Notes: generated by a model not told the origin, from the sequence alone. 64,000 nt of DNA from Winogradskyella schleiferi (GCF_013394655.1 NZ_CP053351.1:3884001-3948000), one strand, 5' to 3'. Counted from the stretch's first letter, positions 34,947-45,370 are shown. Made by a program: numbers and translations.

Positions 34947-37325
34947 TTAAGCCTTTATCGTCTCCATTAAATCATTGTAAGTATAGAATGTTTTATCATC
35001 CTTATCATTATGATAGAGTATACTTATTCGCAAGGCCTTTAAGCCTGTAATAGCCTGTAAATCTTCAAGTTCAAGATATTCTAAATCATTATCTAAAACT
35101 TTTTTGGACTGCAGAAACTTAATATATCTTTCATATTCTTCTTCGTCTTCTTTTTGAGAATATACTATAGTTAGTTTTCCTTTTTGAGTAATACGTTCTT
35201 CAGTACCTTTAATGTACGCTTTATCGACACGTTTTTTTACCACTTCGTAACGTGCGTTGTAGGTTCCATCAACATCAAAACGTTTTTCATCCATTCTAAA
35301 TCGGATGGATAAAGGCTGATTAAAAACTAAAATCATGGAAGCTACATCTAAAGAAACGGGATAGTCGTGTCGGTTTTGATAATATTCGTTCTCCATCTCG
35401 CACATCACCTGAAGTTGCCACAACCTTAAATTGTATAAGTAGATCACATTGAAACTATCATCCTTGGTTATAGACTCTCCTATATACATATTGTGTTCTA
35501 CGCCGTCGGTTTTAAATCGCTCAAAAAAATGAGGGTACATTTTCTGCGCTTCAAGCTGCTTTTCATCCAATAAAGAAGACATATTGTTGTTTATCAACTT
35601 CACGGTTTCATCATAATGTCTTCTGTAAAAATAAACGACTCCCAATTCTTTATCCAACTTACTAATATAATCCTCTATTTCTTTTTTAACAAGTGGTTGT
35701 GTATCAGCGATAAGTTGAAATACTGGTAAAACTTCTTTGGTTAAAAATACAGTTATCGCATGCTCACTATCAACTTTAAAATGGTCTTTTAAAGCTGAAC
35801 TATATTCTGAAATTTGGAATTTTATCTGTTCGTAAATGGGCAGACTTTTCTCATCCAGTGTTTTATTCAAGATTTTTTCGGCATAACCAAGTTGCAATTG
35901 TAAATCCTTTTGAGTTGCCAAATTTCTGGCATCAGATGAGCCTTTCACATCTAATTGGCCAAATAAAGGATAAACATCATCAAACGCTATTTTTTTGAAG
36001 GTTGGTGTTTCATTATTTTCAAGCTGCTCTTTGATGTAATGTCTTGCTTCTTGAACGAATTTCCAATGTACACTCTTATGAATGGACGTGCATTCTTTTT
36101 GAATAATAGCTTCGATTAAATTCTCTTCTTCCTTCTTTGACCGTTCGACCGCAGAAACAATAAAAGGCATAACATCTGCTAATTTATTCGCATTGATACT
36201 GTTTAAAACTTTTGGCTTTTCTGATACAATTTCGAGTATACCCATTAAACCTTCATCGTTTGCAATTGGCGCAAAAATAGCACTTTGGATACCTTGTTGG
36301 TTCAGAATTTTTATGTGTGGTGCATTTCTATCTGGATGTTCAAATTGCTTTTTGACATCTGAAATAGAAAAATATTTTTTTTCGTTTAGTAAGCGATTGT
36401 AAGACCAATTGCACAAAGTATCCGAGCAGTGAGAAGTTTCTAAATCATTTAATAAAAAACTTCTCATACCTGAACCATAAACGCGCTCAAAGGAATCTTC
36501 ATCCTTATTGTATGTAGAAAAACCAACATGAATATCCTTTAAGCCTAACAGCGAACGAAATATTTCATGGAAGTTTTCCATAAAGCTTTTACTTTTTCGC
36601 TTGTCATCGCCTATTAAACTTGTTTTTATATTAGATATGGACTGGTCGTCCGTAATATCAAAAAGATTTGAAATTACAAAGCCTTTAAAAACGTAACTAT
36701 TTGGCGGAAATTTTTCCTTCCATAATTCTATATTTTCAAAATTATCCAATAGTTCGTCAAAATCTGATTTTGTTATTTTTGGCGCATTTTCTTTTGGAAT
36801 TATTTCAATAAAATCTGCATTGTACAGCATTTTATAATAGCGCATTACGCCATTGGCATCTGGTATTTCGTAGAAAAAAGGACGCTTGAAATTGATATTG
36901 TAACCGTAGCAAAAGTTTAAAATCACAGCACAGACAAAAATATATTTCTCGTCTGCAGGCATATTCAATATTTGTAGTTCAAAATCATCACCTGCTGTCT
37001 TTAATATATTTTTAAAACGTTCTGATCGGTTAAACGTAAAATTATGAAACGGAATAGTCGCTGTTTTAATCTCGTTTTTAGTCAACAAAGGACTGAAAGC
37101 ATCTTGAAGCAATCCCTCTATTTCTTTTTCGTAGGTTTTTAATAATGAAAAATCACTAAAACCATCTCTTAAAATGGGATTCTCTTCTGCTATTTTCAAA
37201 ACACGTCGTGCATTAGCCGCAATAAAATCATTATCAGCAGCAATCAAATTTTCATACTGATTTAATATTTTATTGAAACTAATTTTAATCTCAAAGGGTG
37301 TTTCTATGTGCTCGTTTATGTCCAA
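34947..37325 (-). CDS. Large GAF-domain protein
   Basis: 792 residues, soluble, no signal peptide. A GAF-like domain lies in the middle (about 250-390: SRKSKSF..IFRSLLG, GSGMRSFLLNDLETSHCSDTLCNWSYN, GIQSAIFAPIANDEGLMGILEIVSEKP). The flanking regions are helical and unrecognised; the C-terminus ends TFYTYNDLMETIKA. Similar GAF proteins of this length occur singly in Flavobacteriaceae and are uncharacterised. It is a single minus-strand gene between the HD-Pycsar gene and the PUL. Confidence 0.7.
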   Translation of the reverse strand: MDINEHIETPFEIKISFNKILNQYENLIAADNDFIAANARRVLKIAEENPILRDGFSDFSLLKTYEKEIEGLLQDAFSPLLTKNEIKTATIPFHNFTFNRSERFKNILKTAGDDFELQILNMPADEKYIFVCAVILNFCYGYNINFKRPFFYEIPDANGVMRYYKMLYNADFIEIIPKENAPKITKSDFDELLDNFENIELWKEKFPPNSYVFKGFVISNLFDITDDQSISNIKTSLIGDDKRKSKSFMENFHEIFRSLLGLKDIHVGFSTYNKDEDSFERVYGSGMRSFLLNDLETSHCSDTLCNWSYNRLLNEKKYFSISDVKKQFEHPDRNAPHIKILNQQGIQSAIFAPIANDEGLMGILEIVSEKPKVLNSINANKLADVMPFIVSAVERSKKEEENLIEAIIQKECTSIHKSVHWKFVQEARHYIKEQLENNETPTFKKIAFDDVYPLFGQLDVKGSSDARNLATQKDLQLQLGYAEKILNKTLDEKSLPIYEQIKFQISEYSSALKDHFKVDSEHAITVFLTKEVLPVFQLIADTQPLVKKEIEDYISKLDKELGVVYFYRRHYDETVKLINNNMSSLLDEKQLEAQKMYPHFFERFKTDGVEHNMYIGESITKDDSFNVIYLYNLRLWQLQVMCEMENEYYQNRHDYPVSLDVASMILVFNQPLSIRFRMDEKRFDVDGTYNARYEVVKKRVDKAYIKGTEERITQKGKLTIVYSQKEDEEEYERYIKFLQSKKVLDNDLEYLELEDLQAITGLKALRISILYHNDKDDKTFYTYNDLMETIKA

Positions 37326-37516
37326 AACTGTGGTTGGTTTAGTATACTAAGATACGTATAATTGAACTAGTCGCTTTTAGCTCTACTATCTTACATTGGT
37401 TTTATCAATTATTAAAGGATACTCTTGACGTTAAACACTTATAATAGGAACATTTTAAAAACATCAATTTTATTAAATGAAAAAAGAAAGCAATATTATC
37501 CGTCTATTAAAATAAA

Positions 37517-38005
37517 CTAAAGTCCCAAATGTCCATAAGTCCAGTTGGAGCCATCACTAATAAAGATTAATGTTTTAGTAATGTCTCCACCATCATTTCC
37601 AATATCTGGCGCCATTGTTACAGAACCAAGTGGTCCTTGACTATTTCTTCCATCTCCTCGAAAAAATTCAACTCCTGCTCCAGCAGTGGCATTTGCTCCG
37701 AATGTATATATTAGTGCGTTTTCTGAATCTGATATATTCCTTAGAATATATATTCTTCCAGGAACTGTTGTGGCATCAGGCAGAATAAACTCAACATTAA
37801 AGGGAGTTGGAGATAAGTTTATATAAACACCATCGTCTATAGGAGTAGCAGAACCACCAGGTCCACCATTTAAACTCACAACCTTAAGCGATAAATTCCC
37901 ATTAATATCTAATGTACTTTTAGGATCTGTAGTGCCGACTCCTACTTGAGCAAACGCGCCATTGAAGCACAGCACCAAAACAAGTATTGTAATTATGTTT
38001 TTCAT
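37517..38005 (-). CDS. Secreted protein with tail-fibre-like N-terminal motif
   Basis: 162 residues. Signal peptide (about 1-19, NGAFAQ). The mature start VGVGTTDPKSTLDINGNLSLK is the 'GIGT..P...L.I.G' pattern common to Bacteroidota extracellular and phage-tail-like proteins. The rest is glycine-rich and beta-predicted. It lies 18 bases downstream of the GH97 gene and may be carried along on its transcript. Function unknown. Confidence 0.7.
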   Translation of the reverse strand: MKNIITILVLVLCFNGAFAQVGVGTTDPKSTLDINGNLSLKVVSLNGGPGGSATPIDDGVYINLSPTPFNVEFILPDATTVPGRIYILRNISDSENALIYTFGANATAGAGVEFFRGDGRNSQGPLGSVTMAPDIGNDGGDITKTLIFISDGSNWTYGHLGL

Positions 38006-38023
38006 AAGGCGTTATCAATTTTA

Positions 38024-40147
38024 TTATTGTTTCTTCATAAGGCTAATGGCAAAACCTCCACCTTCAGCTAACTTTACACTTAATTTTGATTCCTCATTAA
38101 GTTCCATCTTTTCAATGTTGATATCCAAAGGATTATTGTCCCAATGTGCCTTTTCTCCATCTTTATAGAGTATGGCTTCGTAGTTTTGGTTCTCCTCTAA
38201 AAAATCGAATGTTAACTCCATACTTCTCGAGTTTTCATCGGTTATTCCACCAACAAACCAATAACCAGTTTGACGCTCTTTTCTGGCAATGGTCACAAAA
38301 TCACCCACTTCACCATTCAAAACTACAGTTTTTTCCCAATCTACGCTAACATCCTTGATGAACTGAAAAGGTTCTGGATTAGCTTCATAATGCTCCACCA
38401 AATCGGCTGCCATTTGTACAGGACTGTAAATGACCACATACAAAGCCAATTGCTGAGCAATGGTTGTGTTGACTTGATTGTCTTTTTTATACTCATCAAA
38501 TTTTATGTTGAAAATACCAGGTGTATAATCAATAGGTCCAGATAACATTCTTGTAAAAGCCACAATTGGTAAATGCTCTGGTGGATTGCCACCATCACTC
38601 GCCCACGCATTAAACTCTTGTCCACGTAAACCTTCCCTCGAAATTATATTTGGATAGGTTCTGCGTAACCCAGTTGCCTTAATCGGTTCGTGAGCATTAA
38701 CCGCTACTTCATATTTTGCTGCTTTTATGGCTGCGTTGTTATAGTGATTCACCATATATTGTCCATGATGATATTCACCTTTTGGTAAAATTTTACCGAC
38801 ATAACCTGATTTTACAGCATGCATTCCGTATTTCTGCATTAAAGCATAGGCTGTATCTTGTTGCTTTTCGTAAGTTTCGGTTGCCGCAGAGGTTTCATGG
38901 TGCATAATGATGTCAACTCCTTTTTCTTTTCCATATCGTACCACCTCGTCAATATCATAATCTGGATACGGTGTTACGAAATCGAAAACCCCTTCTCTGT
39001 CCTCAAAACCAATCCAATGTTCCCAGCCTGTATTCCAGCCTTCAACTAAAACACCTCCAATATTATTCTTTGCTGAAAAATCAATGAAATTCTTTACGTT
39101 TTCAGTAGTAGCACCATGTTTGCCATGCGATTTCCCACCATCGGTCCACGTACTCATATCTTGTGTCATTCCGTAATCCCATGAGGATTTTCCCAAGTGC
39201 ATTTCCCACCACACACCAGTATATTTCATAGGTTTAAACCAAGACACATCGCCTAATTTATTTGGTTCGTTAAGATTCACGATGAGTTTGGATTCAATTA
39301 AATCTGGTGCATTATCCGTAATTTGAATGGTTCGCCAAGGTGTATTAAAAGGCACTGTTTTCTTTACCTTATAATCTGTGTTTTCTGAACCTACCAAATT
39401 ACTTTTTAAATTCAAATGATTGGTGTCCACTTTTAAGGTCATACCTGAATAATCAATTAAAGCGGCTTCGTGAAAACTTAAATGCGTGCCATCTTTACCA
39501 ACCATAGTGACTGGTGTGTTTACAGCATTTTCTGGAATATAAGTTTGAGCTAAATTCTTGTGATTGGCAAATTGTAAAGCATCAATTTCCGAAAGATTTG
39601 TGGTGTTGTACAAGTGTTCATAAATATCCCAATCTCCAGGAATCCAAAAGGTTTTGTAATCCGCTGTTAAGTTGAATTCGGTATGTTCTTCTGTGATGAA
39701 AATATCGTCTTTTAAATTCTCTTGTTCTGGGAATTCGTACCGGAAACCGATACCATCGTCATAAACCTTAAATACGATATTTAAAAGTCGTTCAGGACTT
39801 GTTTTTTCCTGAAGTTCAATTTTTAACTCATTATAATTGTTTACGACATCCAATTGTTCTCCCCAAGGCATTTGCCATGTTTCATTTAACGTCGAAGTGC
39901 TTGTATTTTTAATTTTGAAATTTTTATTGAAGGCTGGAGTATTTTTAAATTCAAAACCTAAATAAGAGGTATCTACAACTGTTTTATTGTTGAATTTAAC
40001 TAGGTAAAATGGTTGTCCTTCCTTATTTACATTGAAATTCACGGTCATCTTTTCGTTTGGCGATGTGATTTCTGTGGTTTGTTTTTCACTTGTATTGCAT
40101 GAGAATATCGTTAATATGATTCCGAAACTTAATAAATGTGTTTTCAT
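38024..40147 (-). CDS. Glycoside hydrolase family 97 (SusB-like alpha-glucosidase), lipoprotein
   Basis: 707 residues, lipobox TIFSC. N-terminal beta-sandwich (about 25-290) with the family motif DDGIGFRYEFPEQ, then a catalytic barrel with KYTGVWWEMHLGKSSWDYGM, VNAHEPIKATGLRRTYPN and EGLRGQEFNAW carrying the glutamates of the inverting type. The place where retaining relatives have an aspartate nucleophile reads VKSGYVGK, consistent with an inverting alpha-glucosidase. It would release glucose from alpha-glucan ends in the periplasm. Last enzyme gene on the minus arm of the PUL; a large palindromic repeat separates it from the upstream GH13 gene. Confidence 0.88.
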   Translation of the reverse strand: MKTHLLSFGIILTIFSCNTSEKQTTEITSPNEKMTVNFNVNKEGQPFYLVKFNNKTVVDTSYLGFEFKNTPAFNKNFKIKNTSTSTLNETWQMPWGEQLDVVNNYNELKIELQEKTSPERLLNIVFKVYDDGIGFRYEFPEQENLKDDIFITEEHTEFNLTADYKTFWIPGDWDIYEHLYNTTNLSEIDALQFANHKNLAQTYIPENAVNTPVTMVGKDGTHLSFHEAALIDYSGMTLKVDTNHLNLKSNLVGSENTDYKVKKTVPFNTPWRTIQITDNAPDLIESKLIVNLNEPNKLGDVSWFKPMKYTGVWWEMHLGKSSWDYGMTQDMSTWTDGGKSHGKHGATTENVKNFIDFSAKNNIGGVLVEGWNTGWEHWIGFEDREGVFDFVTPYPDYDIDEVVRYGKEKGVDIIMHHETSAATETYEKQQDTAYALMQKYGMHAVKSGYVGKILPKGEYHHGQYMVNHYNNAAIKAAKYEVAVNAHEPIKATGLRRTYPNIISREGLRGQEFNAWASDGGNPPEHLPIVAFTRMLSGPIDYTPGIFNIKFDEYKKDNQVNTTIAQQLALYVVIYSPVQMAADLVEHYEANPEPFQFIKDVSVDWEKTVVLNGEVGDFVTIARKERQTGYWFVGGITDENSRSMELTFDFLEENQNYEAILYKDGEKAHWDNNPLDINIEKMELNEESKLSVKLAEGGGFAISLMKKQ

Positions 40148-40162
40148 AATTTAATATTTTAA

Positions 40163-40192
40163 GACCTGTAAGGTTTTGAAAACCTATTAGGT
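40163..40192. repeat. Short palindromic repeat (ACCTG.AAGGTTTT type)
   Basis: GACCTGTAAGGTTTTG then AAAACCTATTAGGT. Related copies: 43426-43454 (GACCTGCAAGGTTTTGGAAA...), 30713-30730 and the hairpin at 13399-13427. All lie between genes; I read them as one dispersed family. Confidence 0.55.
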
Positions 40193-40203
40193 ATGCTTTT
40201 ATT

Positions 40204-40283
40204 ACACCCCTAAAGTCCCCTCAAGGGGACAATAGTCCTAGTCAACTGAGTGGATTGTCCCCTTGAGGGGACTTTAGGGGTGT
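40204..40283. repeat. Perfect 30-bp inverted repeat with 20-base loop
   Basis: Arms 40204-40233 and 40254-40283 are exact reverse complements, beginning ACACCCCTAAAGTCCCC. Each arm contains the self-complementary core CCCCTCAAGGGG with one off-centre mismatch. It fills most of the gap between the first GH13 gene and GH97 and could act as a strong terminator or RNA stabiliser. A fragment of similar sequence (CCTCGAGGGGACAATTT) lies near 733-749. Confidence 0.85.
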
Positions 40284-40290
40284 TTATAAT

Positions 40291-41970
40291 TTATTTCTTC
40301 TCTAATAAAACCACATCAAATGGTGATGTTATCGTGATTTTTCCATTTTCAACTTCCGATGATTGCCCTGAATAGGCGTCATGTAAGATATCGCCATCTA
40401 CAAAAACTTTAGAAACATCAATCACTTTTTCTCCTTTCTTCAATTCTAATCCAACAACCACTAAATCTTTAAAGTCTCCTTTTTGATAACTTCTATAAAA
40501 ATAATATGGTGATTTCGTAATCATTTGATGCGTTCCCGCTCCAATACCAGGATGCTTCGCTCTAAATTTTCCTAATTTTTGCCAATGTGTTAAGACTTCT
40601 TTAGTTCTTGGACGTTTTGCAATAGAATCCCAATTCATCATTGAACGCAACTTAGCATCGCCTTCTGTATTTGGAACAGCGAGCGTTCTTGCGGACTCAT
40701 CTCCATAGTAAATTTGAGATGTTCCGGGCGATAACAATAATTTATTTGCCGTTTCAAAAGGTTTTTTTCTTAGAGAATCGAAAGGGTTACCATCATCATG
40801 GGAACTTAAATAATTTAATGTTCCGAACCCTTTTAATTCATCATGTAAAATGGAATCATAATGTTTAAATAGGTTTTCATAATCTTTATCTTTTGAATTG
40901 TATTTGAATTCAAAATTTATCAAACTTTGAAAACTTGGTGGATCAAAATAGTTCACTTTTTTATCTCCAAAATCGAATTCCTGTCCTGTGCTTACGCCAT
41001 AATTATAGACTTCACCAACGAGGTAAAAATTATTATCATCTAAAACTTTTTCAGGATTGTTCTTTTTATATTCCGAAAATGCATAATCCGCTTCTTTTTT
41101 GAATTCTTGCCAAACATATTCTTCAACATGTTTTACGGTATCGACCCTGTAACCATCGACTCCGAATTCGGTAATGTAATCTGTTAACCATTTCATGATA
41201 TAAAAACGAGGTGCTCTTGGATGACCTGTTCGCTCAAAAAATTCATCAAGTTCTTTAATTTCTTGCTCGTATCGTCCTTCCGCTTCCCATTTTTCTACCA
41301 ATTGTGGAGGCAACTCGGTGTTGGTATTGCTATCGGTTCTAATATCTGGTAAGTTGGCAACCAATGTACAACTTATCGTATTCTCGTAATTATCGTAGGT
41401 ACATTGTGGCTCGGTTCTTACCCACGCCTCTGGCCAAACTGGATCTTTTTCCGTAACTGGACCTGTATGATTAATGACAGCATCCAATACAATTCTGATA
41501 CCTCTCGCATGTGCTTCTTTTACTAACTCATGCAAATCTTCCTTTGTGCCAAAATTAGGATCAATAGCTGTCCAATCTTTTGCCCAATAGCCATGAAAAC
41601 CATAAGTCTCTCCTGTGCCTTCATCGGTTCCGCCATGAATTTGCTCAACGATTGGTGTCATCCAAATGGCGTTAATTCCTAAATCTGTAAAATAACCTTC
41701 TTTTACTTTTTGGGTTATCCCTTTAATGTCGCCTCCTTTAAAACCTCTTAATTTTGCGGTTTCTTTGGTTCTACCGAAATTAACATCGTTAGAAGTATCT
41801 CCGTTTTTGAATCTATCCGTTAATAAGAAATAGAGATTGGCACCTTCCCAAACGAATGGTGTTTCGATTGTTTCGGACTTTACTGAATCGACTTCTTTAG
41901 CTTCTTCTTTATTTGACTTGCAACTTATCATGATTAGTGTTAACACTATTAATACAAGAGATTTTTTCAT
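40291..41970 (-). CDS. GH13 alpha-amylase family lipoprotein
   Basis: 559 residues with lipobox MISC (Cys about 17). All four GH13 regions are present: DAVINH (I), GYRVDTVKH with the nucleophile Asp (II), LVGEVYN with the acid/base Glu (III) and YLSSHDDGNPF (IV). Substrate entry motif WEGANLYFLLTDRFKNGDTSND is typical of bacterial alpha-amylases. A lipoprotein in a sus-like PUL is expected at the outer membrane or periplasm, cutting starch internally. It is separated by 25 bases from the next GH13 gene upstream. Confidence 0.9.
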   Translation of the reverse strand: MKKSLVLIVLTLIMISCKSNKEEAKEVDSVKSETIETPFVWEGANLYFLLTDRFKNGDTSNDVNFGRTKETAKLRGFKGGDIKGITQKVKEGYFTDLGINAIWMTPIVEQIHGGTDEGTGETYGFHGYWAKDWTAIDPNFGTKEDLHELVKEAHARGIRIVLDAVINHTGPVTEKDPVWPEAWVRTEPQCTYDNYENTISCTLVANLPDIRTDSNTNTELPPQLVEKWEAEGRYEQEIKELDEFFERTGHPRAPRFYIMKWLTDYITEFGVDGYRVDTVKHVEEYVWQEFKKEADYAFSEYKKNNPEKVLDDNNFYLVGEVYNYGVSTGQEFDFGDKKVNYFDPPSFQSLINFEFKYNSKDKDYENLFKHYDSILHDELKGFGTLNYLSSHDDGNPFDSLRKKPFETANKLLLSPGTSQIYYGDESARTLAVPNTEGDAKLRSMMNWDSIAKRPRTKEVLTHWQKLGKFRAKHPGIGAGTHQMITKSPYYFYRSYQKGDFKDLVVVGLELKKGEKVIDVSKVFVDGDILHDAYSGQSSEVENGKITITSPFDVVLLEKK

Positions 41971-41995
41971 CTTATGATTGTCTTTTTTATTGAAC

Positions 41996-43396
41996 TCATT
42001 TTATATAAACTTTATAGCTCCAAGGTGCTAATTCCAAAACGGTATTTGTGTTTAACATTACAGTTTCTTTAGCATTAAACTCCTTGAAAGTTCCATGATA
42101 AAGTTCCTCTTTAAATTCGACGGATTTAGGATTATCTGAAAAATTAAACACTGCAAATACCTTATCATTTTCGTTTTGGCGCACAAAACTTAACACGTCG
42201 CTTTCATGATTGTTTGGCACCTTTATCATTCGGCTTCCCCATTTGGCATGCCATAGTGCTGTATTTTCTTTCATTAGCGCGAATAGTTTTTTGTACAAAT
42301 CTCCAATAACATGATCCTTCCATTGGATCGGGTCTTTTTCAAAAAACTCAAGTCGTTTGGAATTACCCGCTTCTTGTCCATTATAAATTAATGGCATACC
42401 TTCTCCAATAACAGATAATACAATTGCTGCTTCCAAACCTTCACCAAATTGTTCGTACATGGTGCCTTCCCATGCGTTTTTATCATGATTGCTTACAAAA
42501 GTCATGCGCATACTATTATCTGGAAATGCGCTCTCATTCCATGAATAATAAATATATAACGCATTTACATCTGCTTGACCTTGGCATATTTTATGAACCG
42601 CTTCGTTCCAGCTCCAAGCATAAGTCATATCAAAGGCTTTGGCGTGAAGGTCTCTAGATTCCCATTCGGCTAGCATAAAAACAGGTTTTATAGCATCTAA
42701 TTCCTTTCGCACGTTATTCCAAAATTCCATTGGAACAAAACCTGCAACGTCACATCGGTAACCATCAATATCGGCTTCTTCGACCCAATACTTAAGCGTT
42801 TCGGTCATGTATTGTCTAACTTCAGGTTTGCGGTAATCCAAATCGATAATATCGGACCAATCCCACCATGGTGTCGGACGAAAATCGCCTTTGTAATCCC
42901 TATCATACCAATCTGGATGCTCCTCGACCAAAACATTGTCCCACGCTGTGTGATTGGCCACCCAATCTAAAATCACATACATGTCTTGGTCATGGGCTGC
43001 ATTTACAAAGTCTTTTAAATCTTGAAGTGTTCCAAATTCTGGATTGACACTGTAATAATCCTTTACAGAATACGGACTTCCTAAACTACCTTTTCTGTTT
43101 TTTTTCCCAATGGCATGGATTGGCATTAACCAAATAATATCTACACCTAATTCTTTGAGACGTGGCAGTTGTGTTTGTGCTCCTTTAAATGTCCCTTCTT
43201 CTGAAAACTGACGTGTATTTATTTGGTAAATCGAAGCGTTTTTACTCCATTCTGGATGTGAAAGTTTCACATAAGGTTCTGGAAAAGGGTCAAGTTTTGG
43301 TTCCATTGTTTCGTTAGCGTTTATAGATACGCCCTTATCATTTGTGCAGGCAAGAATGCTTGACACAGCAAAAACTAATATTATCAGGTTTTTCAT
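41996..43396 (-). CDS. GH13 alpha-amylase family lipoprotein
   Basis: 466 residues, lipobox ILAC. Regions: LDWVANH (I), GYRCDVAGFVP (II), MLAEWES (III), FVSNHDKNAWEG (IV), so the Asp, Glu and Asp catalytic set is complete. Opens with WSKNASIYQINTRQFSEEGTFKGA, typical of compact maltodextrin-active GH13 enzymes with few insertions. It would act on short maltodextrins in the periplasm; exact product pattern unknown. It lies 75 bases downstream of the third GH13 gene, with a short palindromic repeat (43426-43454) in the gap. Confidence 0.9.
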   Translation of the reverse strand: MKNLIILVFAVSSILACTNDKGVSINANETMEPKLDPFPEPYVKLSHPEWSKNASIYQINTRQFSEEGTFKGAQTQLPRLKELGVDIIWLMPIHAIGKKNRKGSLGSPYSVKDYYSVNPEFGTLQDLKDFVNAAHDQDMYVILDWVANHTAWDNVLVEEHPDWYDRDYKGDFRPTPWWDWSDIIDLDYRKPEVRQYMTETLKYWVEEADIDGYRCDVAGFVPMEFWNNVRKELDAIKPVFMLAEWESRDLHAKAFDMTYAWSWNEAVHKICQGQADVNALYIYYSWNESAFPDNSMRMTFVSNHDKNAWEGTMYEQFGEGLEAAIVLSVIGEGMPLIYNGQEAGNSKRLEFFEKDPIQWKDHVIGDLYKKLFALMKENTALWHAKWGSRMIKVPNNHESDVLSFVRQNENDKVFAVFNFSDNPKSVEFKEELYHGTFKEFNAKETVMLNTNTVLELAPWSYKVYIK

Positions 43397-43471
43397 AAGA
43401 GCTATTTAATGCTTTAATCATTTTAGACCTGCAAGGTTTTGGAAACCTGCAAGGACTTGAACAATTCAACT

Positions 43472-45370
43472 TTATTCTTCAATATTTAGAATAAAAGATT
43501 CCAAAGGTTGAATATCAATTCTCACTCGTGCTTTTCCGTTTTCAACCTTTAAGGTCGATGTATATTTATTATACAATTGATCTTTTACTGCGTATTCTCC
43601 ATTTTGAAGTTCTAATTTCTGAACTAAATCTTCTGGTAATTGCAACTCAAAACCATAGGCATTATCTGCATTAAAATTTGAAATGATGATTAGTTTTTCA
43701 TCATCGCTCCAACGCACAAACGACAAAACTTTATCATTATACCATTCTGTATTTTGATGATTGTAATGTTGAATATCTTGATAGTCGCCCATTAATGCTG
43801 AACTGTTAATTGTAAAATTCAACAAACGTTTGTAAAAATCTCGAAGCTTGTCTTCTTCTTTCGTGGATTGTCCGCCATCAAACTTTTTATCGTTTACCCA
43901 ACGCACATAACTTGGCACGGAACCATAATCGAAAATCGACGTTCTGGTCGGATCGCCAAAACCTAAATCCTCTGCGCCTGGCTCTCCAAATTCCTGACCG
44001 AAATAAATCATTGTTGGTGCAGTAGATGATGTCGCCGAAACGACCATTGCCGGTTTTCCTTTTTCTGCGCTTCCTGCAAAATCTGGACTAGCAATGCGCT
44101 GTTCATCATGATTTTCTAAAAAGTGTAGCATATGATGTTCAATATCGCTTAAATCATCTAAAATTGGCGGAATGTTATCTGTACTTCCATGACCTTGCAT
44201 CACATGTTTTAAGGTATCATATAACTGAACTTTATCGTATAAATAATCCATTTTTCCCCTTCGGATGTAATCTCGGTATAAACTAGGATTATAAACCTCA
44301 GCCAATAAAAATGCATCCGGATTTTTCATTTTTATATGGGAATTCATATAACTCCAAAACTCAACAGGTACCATTTCTGCCATATCATAGCGGAAGCCAT
44401 CGACTCCTTTTGCTGTCCAATATAAAGCGATGTCCTTGAATTTTATCCATGAACTTGGAACGGTCTTACCCTTCCAAAACTCGAAATGACTTTTGTAATC
44501 TTCGTTCTCAAATCCGTTAGGCAATTCATCAAAATCTTTTCTCCCATCAGGACTTATGCCGTAATTTACTTTTACGGTTTCGTACCAATCATTGATGTCG
44601 GGTTGCGATGCTCTTGAACCATTACCTGTCCACTTTGCAGGTATTTCTTCAAACTTACTATCTGCCATTGGATGGTTTTCGCCACCTAAAGGTTGGTAAC
44701 CGTTTTTCCATTCTGGCACTTTAAAGGCTTCGCCTGGATTGTAATAGAAGTTGTTGTTTACATCGTATGTTTTTGTTTTATCATCTTCGGCCCCAAAATC
44801 AGATGTGCCTTCGGGATTAGTGAGGCTTTGATAATTTCTGGCTACATGATTGGGAACGATATCTATTATGACTTTTAATCCTGCATTGTGAGAACGCTCA
44901 ATTAAAGCTTCGAATTCTTCCAGTCTGTTTTCAACATTTACAGCTAAATCTGGATTTACGTTGTAATAATCCTTTACCGCATAAGGTGATCCAGCGCGAC
45001 CTTTTACAATATCCGGATCGTCGTTTGAAATACCGAATTCAGTGTAATCCGTAATGACATCATGATGCGGAACTCCAGTGTACCAAATGTGGGTTACGCC
45101 CAAGTCTTTAATTTCTTGTAAGGCTTTTTCTGTAAAATCATTAAATTTTCCGACGCCATTTTCTTCGAGTGTTCCCCACGGTTTATTGGTCGTGTTTGTA
45201 TTTCCGAACAAGCGTGTAAAAACTTGATAGACCACTTCTTTTTTCTTCATATTTTCTTTTATTTCATTGTCACTTGGACCATCTTCGGTGACCGTTTTTT
45301 GAGTTTCGTTCTTACATCCTAAAAAACTTAATAGAACTAATAGTATAAAGCTATTTTTAATGGTTTTCAT
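43472..45370 (-). CDS. GH13 alpha-amylase family lipoprotein, larger form
   Basis: 632 residues, lipobox SFLGC. Regions: IDIVPNH (I), GFRYDMAEMVP (II), LLAEVYNP (III), FLENHDEQRIAS (IV). A long insertion (about 180-290) between regions I and II contains Asn/Gly-rich sequence (NNNFYYNPGEAFKVPEWKNGYQPLGG), as in the subfamily of bacterial amylases with an extended B domain. C-terminal beta domain about 540-632. Located 5 bases after the GH31 gene, so probably translated from the same transcript. Confidence 0.9.
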   Translation of the reverse strand: MKTIKNSFILLVLLSFLGCKNETQKTVTEDGPSDNEIKENMKKKEVVYQVFTRLFGNTNTTNKPWGTLEENGVGKFNDFTEKALQEIKDLGVTHIWYTGVPHHDVITDYTEFGISNDDPDIVKGRAGSPYAVKDYYNVNPDLAVNVENRLEEFEALIERSHNAGLKVIIDIVPNHVARNYQSLTNPEGTSDFGAEDDKTKTYDVNNNFYYNPGEAFKVPEWKNGYQPLGGENHPMADSKFEEIPAKWTGNGSRASQPDINDWYETVKVNYGISPDGRKDFDELPNGFENEDYKSHFEFWKGKTVPSSWIKFKDIALYWTAKGVDGFRYDMAEMVPVEFWSYMNSHIKMKNPDAFLLAEVYNPSLYRDYIRRGKMDYLYDKVQLYDTLKHVMQGHGSTDNIPPILDDLSDIEHHMLHFLENHDEQRIASPDFAGSAEKGKPAMVVSATSSTAPTMIYFGQEFGEPGAEDLGFGDPTRTSIFDYGSVPSYVRWVNDKKFDGGQSTKEEDKLRDFYKRLLNFTINSSALMGDYQDIQHYNHQNTEWYNDKVLSFVRWSDDEKLIIISNFNADNAYGFELQLPEDLVQKLELQNGEYAVKDQLYNKYTSTLKVENGKARVRIDIQPLESFILNIEE

